Notes under the pieces: generated by a model
Seen by the model: the letters and a program-made list of their open reading frames with translations, nothing else
Told to the model about the DNA's origin: nothing
Databases searched by the model: none
Program-made: the position numbers and the translations under genes
NCBI GenBank assembly: GCA_024516035.1
Contig: CM044964.1
Span: 24,063,956-24,127,955, forward strand
Length of the DNA: 64,000 nt
Reading direction: 5' to 3'
Origin: Bactericera cockerelli
Taxonomy: Eukaryota; Arthropoda; Insecta; Hemiptera; Triozidae
Shown: piece after piece, positions 32,520-43,837 of the stretch
Layout of the letters: every line of letters starts with the position of its first letter
Position numbering within the stretch: the first letter of the stretch is position 1

Positions 32520-34030
32520 AATTCTGGTATTCTTAACAAATAATCTCTAATATTGAGGCCGTAGACAGTCTAATATTTGTGTTTTTGAGTAATTATCGAA
32601 GAACTATTTATGAAATTATTTTATTTGAATTCAGATAACTTGAATTAAATTGCCGAAAGCCGCCAAGTCTTAGCAAAGGCATACGAGCCAGATATGAGAT
32701 AGATTCCAATGTTACATGTGACAGTTGTGAGACCAATGGCACCTTACTGACTATAAGGTGTGCAGATTATAAGTTACAGTAAACCACGGCATTAACACTT
32801 TGACTGCCCTGTGTAAGTTAATTTTGCCAAAACTTCTCTATTGTACCATATATTTTCCCAGTGAATATCTCAACTCTTAAATGATAAATGCCCTCAGAAC
32901 GGGTGTATATCGACGGGGCATGCTCCTATTATACAAATAATGTTAATAATAAAACGATAAAAAAAACAGAGGTTACAAAAAAAATCTTTAGCAATCACAA
33001 AATGCATCACAAGGGTAAATTATACATAAAAAATTAAAAAAAAACATAGAAAACTGTGAAAGAGCCACAACATGTTAAATAACCTGTCAATTTTTTTTTA
33101 AATAATAAATATCCTTTAATTATAAGATCGTAATTGATTCGTATAAGCCCAAGAATCCTGCAAAAAAAAAAAAAATTAAATTTGTAGTTAATAGTGAACT
33201 TAGCGTAATTTTTTTATATTAATGTATACTACTTTTATTTTAACATTAGCTATAGGACAAACACTCCATACAGAGAATTTGTGAAAGGGCATAATGAGCC
33301 CGCAATGCTGGCTGCATTTCCCCTCTGAATGGCCAGGCTCAAACGTTGGGTGAGGTATGATGATGCTCTCTTATCTCCAGTCTTAATGCTAAAATGCACA
33401 CAGCGTAAGTCATATAGGACTCACATAGATTTTTCTTTCTTTTTTTGTGAAAGTCACATATCACTTACGGGTCCTAATTCGACTTTGGCATGGAAGTCTT
33501 GACTTACGTGGCACTCAAAGTGTTGATGCTTAATTAGAAGGCAAGGGACATTAAGCTTGAAGATGTAAATGATACCATACCTACTAACGCAACACCATCT
33601 GGTTATCTTGGTACATTATTATTCTAATTATTTTATAAGTTATTTTTATTATAATGCATCTGACTGGTTAGGCATGGTTAATATCATTATTTTAAAAGTT
33701 TCATTATAATTATTCCAAATGAGTTAAATGAGTAACTACACAAGTACACACTACATATTATAATATCTTTTCTTACTACTAGACTTTATTATAATAATAT
33801 ACCATAATATTCATCTAATGTATTAAATTAAGATTAATAATAATTGCTTTATATGACTATTAAATAGTTATTCAGTATAATATCCCAGTTAGATCCATTT
33901 TTCCTAAGCCACGCCTACAAATACTATGTACCTTGATTTATGATTGTACATACATGTAGGTACTTAGTTCATTATGCAGGTAGAACATGTTTATAACAAC
34001 CGGTATGGATATGTTGAGTATAATATACCG
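32520..34030. other. AT-rich stretch, nothing recognised
   Basis: No supported exon, SINE or tandem array. Several short poly-A/T runs. A short palindromic-looking TTATTATAATAATA series occurs near 33600-33860. Confidence 0.4.
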
Positions 34031-34039
34031 GATTGATAG

Positions 34040-34135
34040 ATAAAATCAGAAGGGTTTGAATTTGAGTGGTCCATCCACCAAGTCCTAACTTCGCTGGACG
34101 TTGCTGAGCTTCAGTGATACAAGAAGAACGACATT
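34040..34135 (-). repeat. 5S-derived SINE fragment
   Basis: Contains GGTCCATCCACCAAGTCCTA and TCGCTGGACGTTGCTGAGCT, the reversed 5S-like core. Confidence 0.6.
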
Positions 34136-34639
34136 GAAGCCGGATAAACCAATGCAAAAGATAGTGTGAGTGAAATATATGAGAAGAAACTGTGATGGGC
34201 GGGGCTCGTGGCTAGGATGAAGGATAATAGGTGGACGATAAGAACTACAGAGTGGTAAAATAAGATAAGATTTATTTATTGGTGTACATCAAATTTACGA
34301 TTTGTTTACACAAGTCAAATACAGATACAGAAATGGGATAGAGGAAGGAAAAGACATAATAGAACTTAAGAAGTAACAAACTAAGTAAATTGTAAGTTAG
34401 ATATCACTCAAGCTGCAACTCAAAAATTCTTCTAAGGAATAAAAAGTACCCCAGAGACAAGAAAAGAAAGAGAGGAAGACAGAACATCAGATGGGAAGAT
34501 GCAATAGTAAAATCAATTGGTCCAAAATGTACATGTACAAGAATGGCACAAGACAGAGAGAGATGGGGAAGCATTGCAACTTTTAAAATTGGCGAGAAAT
34601 CGACAACACTTGAAATCACGGGTCCATCAAGGTCAAATT

Positions 34640-34800
34640 ATAAGTTTTTTTTTAAGATGAGTGTTTCACAGCTTTTTTTATTTCTTACCCATGAAACGGG
34701 AGCTACTGTAGACGTTTGTGGTCTGTGTTGTAGCCTGCCCATCCCGTAGTATCCCCTCCCCTCTGATGGACGAGAAGTTGGCTCTAGGAAGGACCCTTAG
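34640..34800 (-). repeat. tRNA-derived SINE, type D, tail part
   Basis: Reversed: GAGTGTTTCACAGC, GAAACGGGAGCTACTGTAG, CGTTTGTGGTCTGTGTTGTA and TGCCCATCCCGTAGTATCC. Confidence 0.72.
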
Positions 34801-34837
34801 CCGTAAAATATGGAAGTATTAGTGCCAGAACCAACAA

Positions 34838-35063
34838 ACCATGAAGGTAAGGTTGACAAATGAAGAAAAGGTTGACTAATGAGAAAAGGTTGACAACCTA
34901 AACCATGAAGAAAAGGTTGACAAATGACGAAAAGGTTGACTAATGAGAAAAGGTTTGAAGAAAAGGTTGACAACCTAAACCATGAAGAAAAGGTTGACAA
35001 ATGAGAAAAGGTTTGAAGAAAAGGTTGACAAACTAAACCATGAAGAAAAGGTTGACCAATGAG
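34838..35063. repeat. Minisatellite with a 20-22-bp core
   Basis: About eleven irregular copies of GAAGAAAAGGTTGACAAATG, alternating with shortened GAGAAAAGGTTGAC and CCTAAACCATGAA forms. A higher-order unit of roughly 60-70 bp is visible (three copies of AACCTAAACCATGAAGAAAA). The minus-strand ORF rich in QPFLH is a translation of this array. Confidence 0.85.
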
Positions 35064-35291
35064 CCACCCTGTAGATTGACAGTGACTAATGAGGCGCTCC
35101 TGAGACGTGATATGCAAATGCAAAATATCTGCGCACTGCAAATCAGATGAGCTTCCCACTCAGTATAAGTAAACGACGCGAGTGAAAAACTTGAGTGTGA
35201 TAAAATGGAAAAGCCATGTTAAAAATTGGTGTAAACAATGTCCTAAACGTGTCCTGTAAAATTGGCCATTTTTGTAAATTGATCAAAAAAT

Positions 35292-35412
35292 TCTGTGTTG
35301 TAGCTTACCCATCCCGTAGTACCTATGCCTCTGATGGGCGATATTGACACAATACTTCCCCTTTAAGTGCTGGGTCAACACGAGCGCACCGGAGGGTCTC
35401 CCTTACAAACAA
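35292..35412 (-). repeat. tRNA-derived SINE, type D, fragment
   Basis: TGTGTTGTAGCTTACCCATC, CCTCTGATGGGCGA and the reversed body with GCTGGGTCAACACGAGCG. Confidence 0.7.
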
Positions 35413-35699
35413 TTTATTTTATTGTTTTTTTTTAGGCATTTTTTCTTTTTACATGCTTTTGAAGGTAATAACGGTAGCCATGTTGGGTTGTCTATTAAGG
35501 GACAGATTTATTACCCATGAGATATGACGTCTCCATCACTTATTCATACCCATGGTTTTTTTTTTAATCTCTGGGAATCGTACTAGCTTATTAAAAATAT
35601 AATTACCTACATAAACTATCACACCTATTTCACAATATAAATCATATACTCGTACATTACAATTAATTCTTTTACAAATATCCATATTCCTAGTAATAA

Positions 35700-36015
35700 T
35701 AATAATAATATCGCCTTATTTATACTATCCGATTAGGACTATTAAGTCCCATTGTTCCAGCAGTAAGCCCAAGACATATTATTACGTGGTAAAAATCCCA
35801 TTCTTTTTACTAATATCCATCATATTCCTAATAATAATAATAATAATAATAATATTGCCTTATTTATACTGCCCGATTAAGACTAAAAAGTCCCATTATT
35901 CCAGCAGTAAGACGTATTATTATGTGGTAAAAATTCCAAATGGAAGGATAACATGTCATGTCTCGTCTGGATTTCAAACCCTCGACCTCTGGATTACCAG
36001 ACCGCCAATCACAGT
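35700..36015 (-). repeat. Two type C SINE pieces in tandem, reversed
   Basis: 35700-35800 is a tail-only piece and 35830-36015 is a longer copy with the reversed head (TCTCGTCTGGATTTCAAACC). Both have TTATTCCAGCAGTAAG or similar. Each is preceded by an (AAT)n run, the usual SINE tail. Confidence 0.72.
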
Positions 36016-36112
36016 ACACAATCACAGTAAAACTGTTGGCATAATGGGACTACCTGTCTTGCGCTGACAGTCTAAATAAAGCACTACTTATACTTATACT
36101 TATACTAGCGGG

Positions 36113-36345
36113 CTAACGCCCGCTTTGCGGGCCGAGGCATGGCCGTGAAAGCAAAAAATCCTTTTTCGCCAATGGCAGGTGTTGTATTGGGAGTTCGTCT
36201 TATTGCACATCTAGACTATAAGACAAAGCTACCTACCAAATTTCAGCTTCCTAGGACTTACCAGTTCGGAGAAACAGTGATGAATCAGTGAGTCAGTCAG
36301 TCAGTCAGTCAGTCAGTGAGTGAAACTCTCTTATATAATACTTAT
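36113..36345 (-). mobile_element. Short non-autonomous Helitron-like element, reversed
   Basis: The + strand begins CTAGCGGGCTAACGCCCGCT and GGCC, i.e. the reversed CTAG end with hairpin GCCCGC-TTT-GCGGGC. The body matches 8225-8456, including the reversed TTTCAGCTTCCTAGGACTTA. GTCAGTCAGTCAG lies near the other end. Confidence 0.72.
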
Positions 36346-36401
36346 ACTTATATACACCATACAGTGGATAAGGTACAGTCTTTCCTAATGCTCGTTGTAC
36401 G

Positions 36402-36545
36402 GACTTCAGTAGCTTGATGGATATATGGATAAGGTGGCGGACTAGTAACCTGGATGTCGGTGGTTCGAGACCCAAGTACAGGGAAAATTTAGTGAATCGA
36501 GTTTGAGGTGACATCACGAATGCTTTTTTTTTCAGGAATGTGATA
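36402..36545 (+). repeat. tRNA-derived SINE, type B
   Basis: TTCAGTAGCTTGATGGATAT, GGTCGGTGGTTCGAGACC-like head and GAGGTGACATCACGAATGC tail. Confidence 0.76.
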
Positions 36546-36804
36546 AGGTAACTTTTTTTAATCATCGTTACAATCCCATTTATTATATTATTTATACAAT
36601 CCCAAAAAATAACTAGGTTGTCCTCTTAAATGAAGTTGGCGATTCGCAGCACTCCCTCCCATGTGCACTGTCACAGCTGAGAATGCACCGAATGGTCTGT
36701 GACACAAGTGTAACAAATATTTTTGCAATACAGGGTGTTAAATATGTCTCTTTCCAGGTGACACTTGAGGTGTCCATCTGTTAAATTAGTGCTTAAAAAT
36801 TAGT

Positions 36805-37065
36805 ACGTTTTTCTTAAGATGAGTATTTCACAGCCTTTTTTATTTCATAGCCATGAAACAAGAGCTACTGTAGACGCTTGTGGTCTGTGTTGTATCCTGC
36901 CCATCCCGTAATATGCCTCCCCTCTGATGGGGGAGAAGTGGCACAATGGGAAGATTGGGAAGTACATTTAGGTGACGAAAATTGCGAAGTGATTGTTTGA
37001 AAACTCCGATTTGAGGGAGGTTCTGGCGGCTATGACAATCTCTTCCACTTGGTGATATAAATTAA
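36805..37065 (-). repeat. tRNA-derived SINE, type D, long subfamily
   Basis: Reversed: ATTTCATAGCCATGAAACAA, TGTGGTCTGTGTTGTATCCT, then TTTGAGGGAGGTTCTGG and CAATCTCTTCCACTTG, matching the segment in 31240-31640. Confidence 0.72.
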
Positions 37066-37084
37066 AATAAAATAAAAAGGTTAA

Positions 37085-37680
37085 TTGTTGCTATGATCTA
37101 GAAAAAGGCAAATGATGCTGTTGATATCCGAAAAAGAGAAAATATTACTCCATCAAATCTTCACAAGTCAACACTAGGACGCATCGGTGTTTCCTATGGC
37201 AATCTCTTCTACCCAATCTTATCTAGCTGCTGATGAGAATGATTATGTGAAAATAATAAGAAATCAGCAACAAGTGTTCATATCCGAAATTAAGAAATAT
37301 TACTCCATCAAGTCTTCACAAGTTAACACATAGGACACATCTGTGTTTGCTATGGCAATCTCTTCCACCCAACCGGTACTTAGCTGCTGATGATAAGGAA
37401 TATTTTTAACGTACAGTAATATTTTTTTTTACAAAGCGAACACAATACTTCCGATTTCTAATACATATTCGAAATTTCTCGAAAGTAACATTACTGTTGT
37501 CCTAACTAAAGGGCGGAGTTATTGCTTGTGACAATCTCTTCCACCCAACATGACCAAGCTGCTGATGATAATGATTATGTAAAAGAGGCAAATGATGCTG
37601 TTGATATCCGAAATAAAGAAATATTACTCCATCGAGTCTTAGCGTCAACACCTTGGACGCAACGATGACAATTCGATGTT
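37085..37680. repeat. Three copies of a 150-175-bp repeat
   Basis: The motif GATATCCGAAA followed by AAATATTACTCCATCAAGTC and CAATCTCTTC(T/C)ACCCAA occurs at about 37121, 37280 and 37600. Between the second and third copies lies a fragment of repeat H (37430-37495, with AATACTTCCGATTTCTAATA). Confidence 0.75.
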
Positions 37681-37739
37681 TGTTTTGACGCAAATGAGGC
37701 ACCTCATAAACTCGCGTCAAATTGCGTCCAATTATTCAC

Positions 37740-38435
37740 GAATTCCCACGTGCTCACTGAACTCTCGTTATTATTTTTTTTTTTTTTCTTTTTTTTTAAT
37801 CTTGGTGTTGGATTAGTATTCATCATTAGAGTCCAGGCCAGTCCCCAGGGCCTTGTGAGGAGGCTTGTCCAGTTTTTTCAGACAAAAATATAATGGGAAT
37901 TTATTTGAGTTATTTATTTACTATAATATGGATAAGTTATCCATTTATAAATTCAATCACAATAAGTTATACTTTCTGTGGAAGACATCAAGACAACGGA
38001 TAAGAGGAAATTATACGTATTTTATTTATGAATTGTATTTTAATTAATAAAATAATAAATAGATAATGTATGTATATTCGAAATTAAACAAAGTGGAAGA
38101 TGGCAACAAATTTATTGGTTTAGGTACGTACATCGTTCTAGTTTCAGGCCGTCACTAGGGAGATCGTTTTTAGCGGAGTTCTGTTTGCTCAAAAAATTGG
38201 CAAAATATAAAATTCAGTGATATCTTTTTTTGTTTTTATTACAAAATACAACAAATTAAATGAAAACTTATCATCCATTTGATTTTTGAGCAAATTTCCT
38301 TGTATCCATAAATAATTGTTCAATAATACAGACGTTGTCTTCATATATGCCGGACTTTAATGACCATAATTTTTTTTTCAATTTCCATAATTTTTTCCAT
38401 TATTAAACTGACTTAAACACTTTATACTAAAATTG
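37740..38435. other. AT-rich stretch, nothing recognised
   Basis: No supported gene. Contains poly-T runs at 37765-37800. Confidence 0.4.
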
Positions 38436-38439
38436 ATCA

Positions 38440-38730
38440 TATGAGTGTTAATAACTTTCGTGATATCACAACTACTCCAACTCCCTCCACTAAATCTACG
38501 TACCGACCTCAGTAGCTTGATCGATAAAGCGGCGGACTTGTAACCTGGTGATCGATTTCAGGTTTCAGGGTTGATTTAGTAGTGAGTTTGAGTGGTTGTG
38601 ATATCACGAAAGTGATTAACATAAAATCTGATTACTACTAAATCTACTCTGAAACCGGGATTTGAATCACCGACCTCCCCAGGTTACAAGTATGCCGCTT
38701 TATCAATCAAGCTACTACGGTCGGTATAGT
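38440..38730. repeat. Cluster of three type B SINE pieces in alternating orientation
   Basis: 38440-38500 reversed tail (TTCGTGATATCACAACTACT), 38505-38625 forward (CGACCTCAGTAGCTTGATCG to GTGATATCACGAAAGTGATT) and 38630-38730 reversed (AAACCGGGATTTGAATCACC to CAAGCTACTACGGTCGG). The inverted neighbours could form a long RNA hairpin. Confidence 0.8.
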
Positions 38731-38764
38731 ACCTAGATAAAAACTTACCAACAAATAGATAATT

Positions 38765-38985
38765 ACTAATAATAATAACACGCTTTAGTGGAAGGTAACC
38801 ACCAGACGAAGTTAAGGCTCAAAGCATTTTCTACCACCTAACCCTCAGAGTCACATTATTATGTGGTCACAAATTCAAATTAATGACGAAAAATTCATGC
38901 ACTGGGTGGGATTTGAACCAACGGATGCCTACGCTACCTGGATTACCAGACTAGCGCGTTAATCGCTTGACTACCAGTCCACTTG
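38765..38985 (-). repeat. tRNA-derived SINE, type A
   Basis: GTGGAAGGTAACCACCAGAC, CACCTAACCCTCAGAGTC and the reversed head GGTGGGATTTGAACCAACGG. Confidence 0.8.
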
Positions 38986-39074
38986 TAATTATAATTACCC
39001 CTTAATCCAAACCTAGGGAGACTATTACCTGTGGATTGCCAGTCTAGCACCTTGATGGCCTTAACTACTAAAAA

Positions 39075-39228
39075 ATAACATATTTGTGTTAATCACTTTC
39101 GTGATATCACAACTATACTCAATCTCGCTATTCTAAATCAACGCTGAAACCGGGATTCGAACCACCGACCGCGCGACCTCCAGGTTACAAGTCCGCCGCC
39201 TTATCGATCAAGCTACTGAGGTCGGATG
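39075..39228 (-). repeat. tRNA-derived SINE, type B
   Basis: CACTTTCGTGATATCACAAC, CGGGATTCGAACCACCGACC and ATCGATCAAGCTACTGAGG. Confidence 0.8.
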
Positions 39229-39564
39229 CCTTAACTACTATGCATTATTACGGGCCCGTTGCGTTTTGTTTTCGTAGGAAAATGAACGCATCTCTAAGCA
39301 CACGTGGACCTGATGGTAATTAAAATCATATGTGGAATATTGTCAGCGTTTTCTTGAAAACAAATCTATAGGGTGTGTCAATTAGTTAAATAATCACAGG
39401 CCAAAGGGGCAATAGCTCGAGCATCAGAGGCACGCTTCCTCTCGGTAGTGAGTTGGAAGAAATTTTTTGCCTATTATAAAAAAAGAAAAAAGATGCTTAT
39501 GGAAAAGCAAGACTTGAGATACCCCGTCTCTCGATACAATCCTGAAAAAAAAAGTTAAATAATT

Positions 39565-39780
39565 TATAATAATACTATCGCCTTATTTATACTGCCCGAT
39601 TGGGACTATTAAGCCCCATTATTCCAGCAGTTAGCCCAAGAGGCATTATTATGTGGTAAAAATCCCAAATGGGAGGATAACTTGTCACTTGTCATGTCCT
39701 GGCTGGTTTCCGAACCCGCGACTTCTGGAATATCTGGATTTACAGAGTGTCGCCTTTACCCCTGAGCTACCGGGACAGAG
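39565..39780 (-). repeat. tRNA-derived SINE, type C
   Basis: Reversed tail (ATCGCCTTATTTATACTGCC) and head (CCCTGAGCTACCGGGACAG). Confidence 0.78.
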
Positions 39781-40060
39781 TGATCATTTGGAGATATTAT
39801 ACGGATATTGTTGGGTTACAGAATATCGGCACATCCTCTTCCAATAATTACAACTTCTTACTATATTTTTCTTTTTTAATAAAATAAATCTCATTTAACT
39901 CCTTTCCTTCAGGCAAGACTCCCAAGATACTAGCAGCATTGCCGCGCTGTACTGCGAACGCGATCCTTTGTTTCAGTAATATTTTAGCTCTTGGATCACC
40001 AGTTTCGTCAAAAAAAGCTTTGCCAAGCTCTTTAAACCATTTTTTCCATCCTGAAACTTT
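39781..40060. other. Short unrecognised stretch with a small minus-strand ORF
   Basis: The minus strand from about 40060 to 39848 reads a lysine- and glutamate-containing frame (for example VSGWKKWFKELGKAFFDETG), open for about 70 codons before running into the SINE at 40065. It could be a decayed coding fragment; no splice sites were identified. Confidence 0.25.
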
Positions 40061-40064
40061 TAAC

Positions 40065-40195
40065 TTCAGTAGCTTGATCGATAAAGCGGCGGACTTGTGA
40101 CCTGAAGTCGCTGGTTTGGGTCCCGGTTTCAGCAGGATTGTATTAGCAAAGAGAGTTTGAGTAGTTGTGATATCACGAAAGTGATTAACACAAAC
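40065..40195 (+). repeat. tRNA-derived SINE, type B
   Basis: TTCAGTAGCTTGATCGATAA through GTTGTGATATCACGAAAGTG. Confidence 0.8.
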
Positions 40196-40611
40196 ATGAT
40201 AACACATAATTTGAGAAACCACCCTGTATAAGTCAAAGTGTTGTTTGGTGTTGTAATGTGCATCAAAGCTAATGAATGATGCAACAGTAGAAAATTTTAA
40301 TTAGGTTATTGTCGCTGTTGAAATTGCTATTGTTATGATAAAATTATCATCAATTCTTTTGAAATATTGTTTTGATAATTTATTATATTCTTATGATCTA
40401 TTTTGTTTTTCATGTTGTTATTGTTAAGGCCAACATCTTTGTAATCAATTATTTCGGCTATTGTTAGTTGGTCTCGTTTTGTTCTTTTAATATAAATTAA
40501 TTATTTTAATATTATTGTTTTATAAAAAATAAAAAAAAATATGTGAAAGACTAGAGCATTAATTAATTTCGTACGCGATGAGAGGCAAATACTTCAATAT
40601 TATCTTGTACC

Positions 40612-40755
40612 TACCAAACTGAGTAGCTTGATTGCTTGATAGATAAGGCTTCAGACTTGTAACCTGTAGATCGGTGGTTCAACTCTCGGTTTCAGCTTGG
40701 ATCTTGTAAAACCAGTTTGAGCAGTTGTGACATTACGAAAGTGATAATCATATTT
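40612..40755 (+). repeat. tRNA-derived SINE, type B, with local duplication
   Basis: The head reads GTAGCTTGATTGCTTGATAG, an eight-base duplication of GCTTGAT within the A-box region. The tail has GTTGTGACATTACGAAAGTG. Confidence 0.76.
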
Positions 40756-40794
40756 TTTTCCATCATACATATAGGTATTGAAAATTTGTTATTA

Positions 40795-40935
40795 TATTTG
40801 TGTTAAATGCTTTTGCGATATCACAACTACTCAAACTCGCTTTACTAAATATACGCTGAAACCGGGACTTGAACCACCGAAATCCCGGTTACAAGTCCGC
40901 CGCCTTATCGATCAAGCTACTGAGGTCGGTGGTAT
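40795..40935 (-). repeat. tRNA-derived SINE, type B
   Basis: Reverse copy about 40 bases from the forward copy at 40612, so the two form an inverted pair. GACTTGAACCACCGAAATCC and ATCAAGCTACTGAGGTCGG. Confidence 0.8.
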
Positions 40936-41259
40936 TGAAAATTACCCAAGTTACCAGCTTATTTATTTATGTTTATACAAAACAATCAACAACAACTAAT
41001 TAATAACAATAAAAAGAAACTTAGAAATATGTACGATAAAGAACGTTATTAAATTTTATTTACAATTGTTTTGTAATCCGGGGCGAAGTTAATGCCTTAG
41101 GCATTTTTTGCCACTTAACCCGCTAATAGCTCTTTTTTTTGTTAATGTAAACTTCCTCAATATTATGACGACTTGAATGATCTTCATGTTTAGGAGGCTT
41201 TAAGTAGCAGCAGGAAAAATTTTTTCCTCAAAATCCGTTCAGTAGTTTCTGAGAATTAC

Positions 41260-41415
41260 GCGTTACAAGGAATGTAATTAACAGACAGAGAGACACAAGA
41301 TCAAAGTTGCTCAGGAGGTTATGAAGCGTCCAGAAATATGAAATTGGAGCAAAAAAATATTATTTTCTTTTTCTTCTAATATCTCTAATATTAGAAATTT
41401 ATCGGAAGTAATAGC
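41260..41415 (-). repeat. Dispersed repeat H, partial, reversed
   Basis: ATCAAAGTTGCTCAGGAGGT, ACAGACAGAGAGACAC and the palindrome with TCTAATATTAGAAATTTATC. A further short piece of the same palindrome is at 41728-41750. Confidence 0.65.
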
Positions 41416-42004
41416 CAATATGAGTTGATAGTGTAAAAGTAAAATTCTCTGATTGCCAGCTTTCCTCAAGTCTGTATCTCATTCCTAGCTAAGCCGGGAT
41501 GCCCGGGAATCGGGATACATATGAATTTAGGAGGTATAATGTATATTGCAAAATTATAATATGTAATAAGAATTCACAAAATTCCATTTCTGAAATTCTC
41601 GTAAAATGTTATTGCCAAATGTTATTGCTCGGATTTTCAATTTGGCGAATTGGCCATTTCTTTATTTCTCTCCTTTTTTTTCGTAATATATATCTACAAA
41701 CATTTTATATTAATACTTCCCAGAAATTTCTAATATTAGAAATCGGAAATATGTTCACCTTTTAATCAGAATAATATGTTTGCATAAAAAGGCTATTGGA
41801 CCAATTATTATTTTTTTTTTTGTCAAGGTTTGTACCGGTTTTTGACGAAAATATTAGATAAAAGTGGCTTTCTCTCCTGTTGGTATATTTTCTGTTATTA
41901 TGTGAAAGCTTTCATGGGTAACTAAAGTATCACATCATCATTCTTGTGCTTCTGGGGATCGAACCCGGGTCACCGTGCCTGCAAGCATAGATATTTCAGT
42001 ATAA

Positions 42005-42145
42005 CACCGACCTCAGTGGCTTCATCGATAAGGCGGCGGACTTTGTAACTTGGAGGTCGGTGGTTCAAGTCCTGGTTTCAGCGTAGATTTAGTAAAGATA
42101 GTTTGAGTAGTTGTGATATCACGAAAGTGCAGATGAACACAAATA
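42005..42145 (+). repeat. tRNA-derived SINE, type B
   Basis: CCGACCTCAGTGGCTTCATC, GTGGTTCAAGTCCTGGTTTC and TTGTGATATCACGAAAGTGC. It follows directly after a type E-like reversed B-box fragment (41945-41990). Confidence 0.8.
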
Positions 42146-42419
42146 TGATAACTTAACTTTTTATTTCAGTATAACAAGTTGAAGAAAAATAGGGAGGTTT
42201 GAAAAGCCTCAAAAATTAGGCCGTAACTGATCTGAAACAGACTATTTTTCCAAAGTTTTCGGGGGAATTTCACAATTCCCGTGGCTTTATGTGTTCACCT
42301 GGAACAGATGTACATTTTTTTTTTTAATCGAAGCGATAAGTTGAGTAGAACACGAGAAAAAGGTACATGAAAACTAGGGATTTTTCTTTTTGGGAAAAAA
42401 TATACCCACTACCCTTGTA

Positions 42420-42720
42420 CCCTTAACCCTCCATTCGCTGGGAATCGTACCAGCTATACCCACATGAACCTCACCCGGTCTGGATAGGGCCGGAAATGGC
42501 AGCATCACGTGTTTGGAGGGAACAGAATTTCCTTCGAAAGGTCAGCCCCAACCGGGGATCAAACTCGGGATCCCTGAATTACGGTCATTTTTACACTTAC
42601 CTATATTGCCTCATTTTAATTTACAACATAATTTCCTTCGAAAGGTCAGCCCCAATAGGAGATCAAACTCGGGATCCCTGAACTATGGTCATTTTTAAAC
42701 TTACCTATATTGCCTCATTT
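42420..42720 (-). repeat. Type G SINE, reversed, with a 94-95-bp head duplication
   Basis: 42425-42580 is a reversed type G copy (CCCTCCATTCGCTGGGAATC ... AACCGGGGATCAAACTCGGG). A segment starting ATTTCCTTCGAAAGGTCAGC and ending CCTATATTGCCTCATTTTA occurs at about 42528-42623 and again at 42629-42722. Confidence 0.75.
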
Positions 42721-43149
42721 TAGTCAGGCCTGAAATTCGAAGGGAGGCCCCTAATATCGAGACCGGTTGATCGTATTCGAGTTTCGATGCTCACAATTCT
42801 AAGTAGAGTTAGAAAAGCACCAAATTCTTCGGTGAAATATTATAAAATAATTAAGAAAGATTTCATCATTGGACAAGATAATCACGGCGAACGCATTCAG
42901 CACATTCTTGGCACGTGAACACAGAAACTCATTTTGGAGCTGCGATTAATGCAAGTGAGATGTCAACAACAACAAAAACAACAACAACAACAACAAAAAG
43001 AAAATCATGAAAAGAAAAAAAAAACAATAATGAACAAAAAATTGTGTGTAGAATTGTAGATTTACCTAAAATCCATTTTATTCTCACGAAGATCTTTCAG
43101 AACGAAGATGTTTTACCCTTTTTTTTTGTCAGCTCTTTTTTTTGCAAAT

Positions 43150-43320
43150 AAGTGACCTCTGTGGGTCGGTGGTTAAGAGCATTGGTTACGGACCCGAAGG
43201 TTGTGGGTTCGAATCCCGGCCGCAGCGGAAAATTTCGAATGGCATGGATGTAGGTGAAGTGTCCTGACGTAATTCGAAAGGGGTTCCGGGGCAGAATTCC
43301 TTTTACTAAAAATAAGTGAG
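43150..43320 (+). repeat. tRNA-derived SINE with strong B box
   Basis: The head GGGTCGGTGGTTAAGAGC and GTGGGTTCGAATCCCGGCC looks tRNA-like. The body has AATGGCATGGATGTAGGTGA and GGGGTTCCGGGGCAGAA. The same body follows the 5S-SINE piece at 29420. The ends do not pair as an acceptor stem, so it is not called a tRNA. Confidence 0.68.
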
Positions 43321-43837
43321 AACTTAGAGTTACAGGTCACGTGTATGGTCGTAATCTCACCAAGACCCAATGACCAAGAACTTGATTAGCTTAAAATTGA
43401 CAATCGAATAGAACACATATCTAATACAACCTAACAGGCGTGTATGGTGCTAAGGAGCTGCGGAACTGCAGCACCCCCAGACAAAAAAAGAAAAAAACGA
43501 TTTTCCGAAGTCCTAGCTCGTACACAATGGAAATGATCACACATTTCTTCAATAATTAATGCATATTTATCATATGATTTTCAAGGTAAACAAACTCAAA
43601 TTCTTTAGATACTGAAAGAGAGACTGTATAAATCCCATTTTAGTTAAGTTTGTGTTGCAGCCCCCTAGAACATTTTCCCACCGACCGCGCCTGCAACCTA
43701 ACCTAATGTGATCATTAGTCGAAATCTGTTCATTAGACCAAATTGGTCAGGAGGTTAAGATATGTTCAGATTTCCAGAGCCATCGAAGAAATTGAAATGA
43801 GAGCAAAATAATAATAATGATACCCAAACAAATCCGA

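Noticed and set aside
34797..35159. 120-residue ORF with repeated QPFLHGL
   Set aside because: Translation of the minisatellite at 34838-35063.
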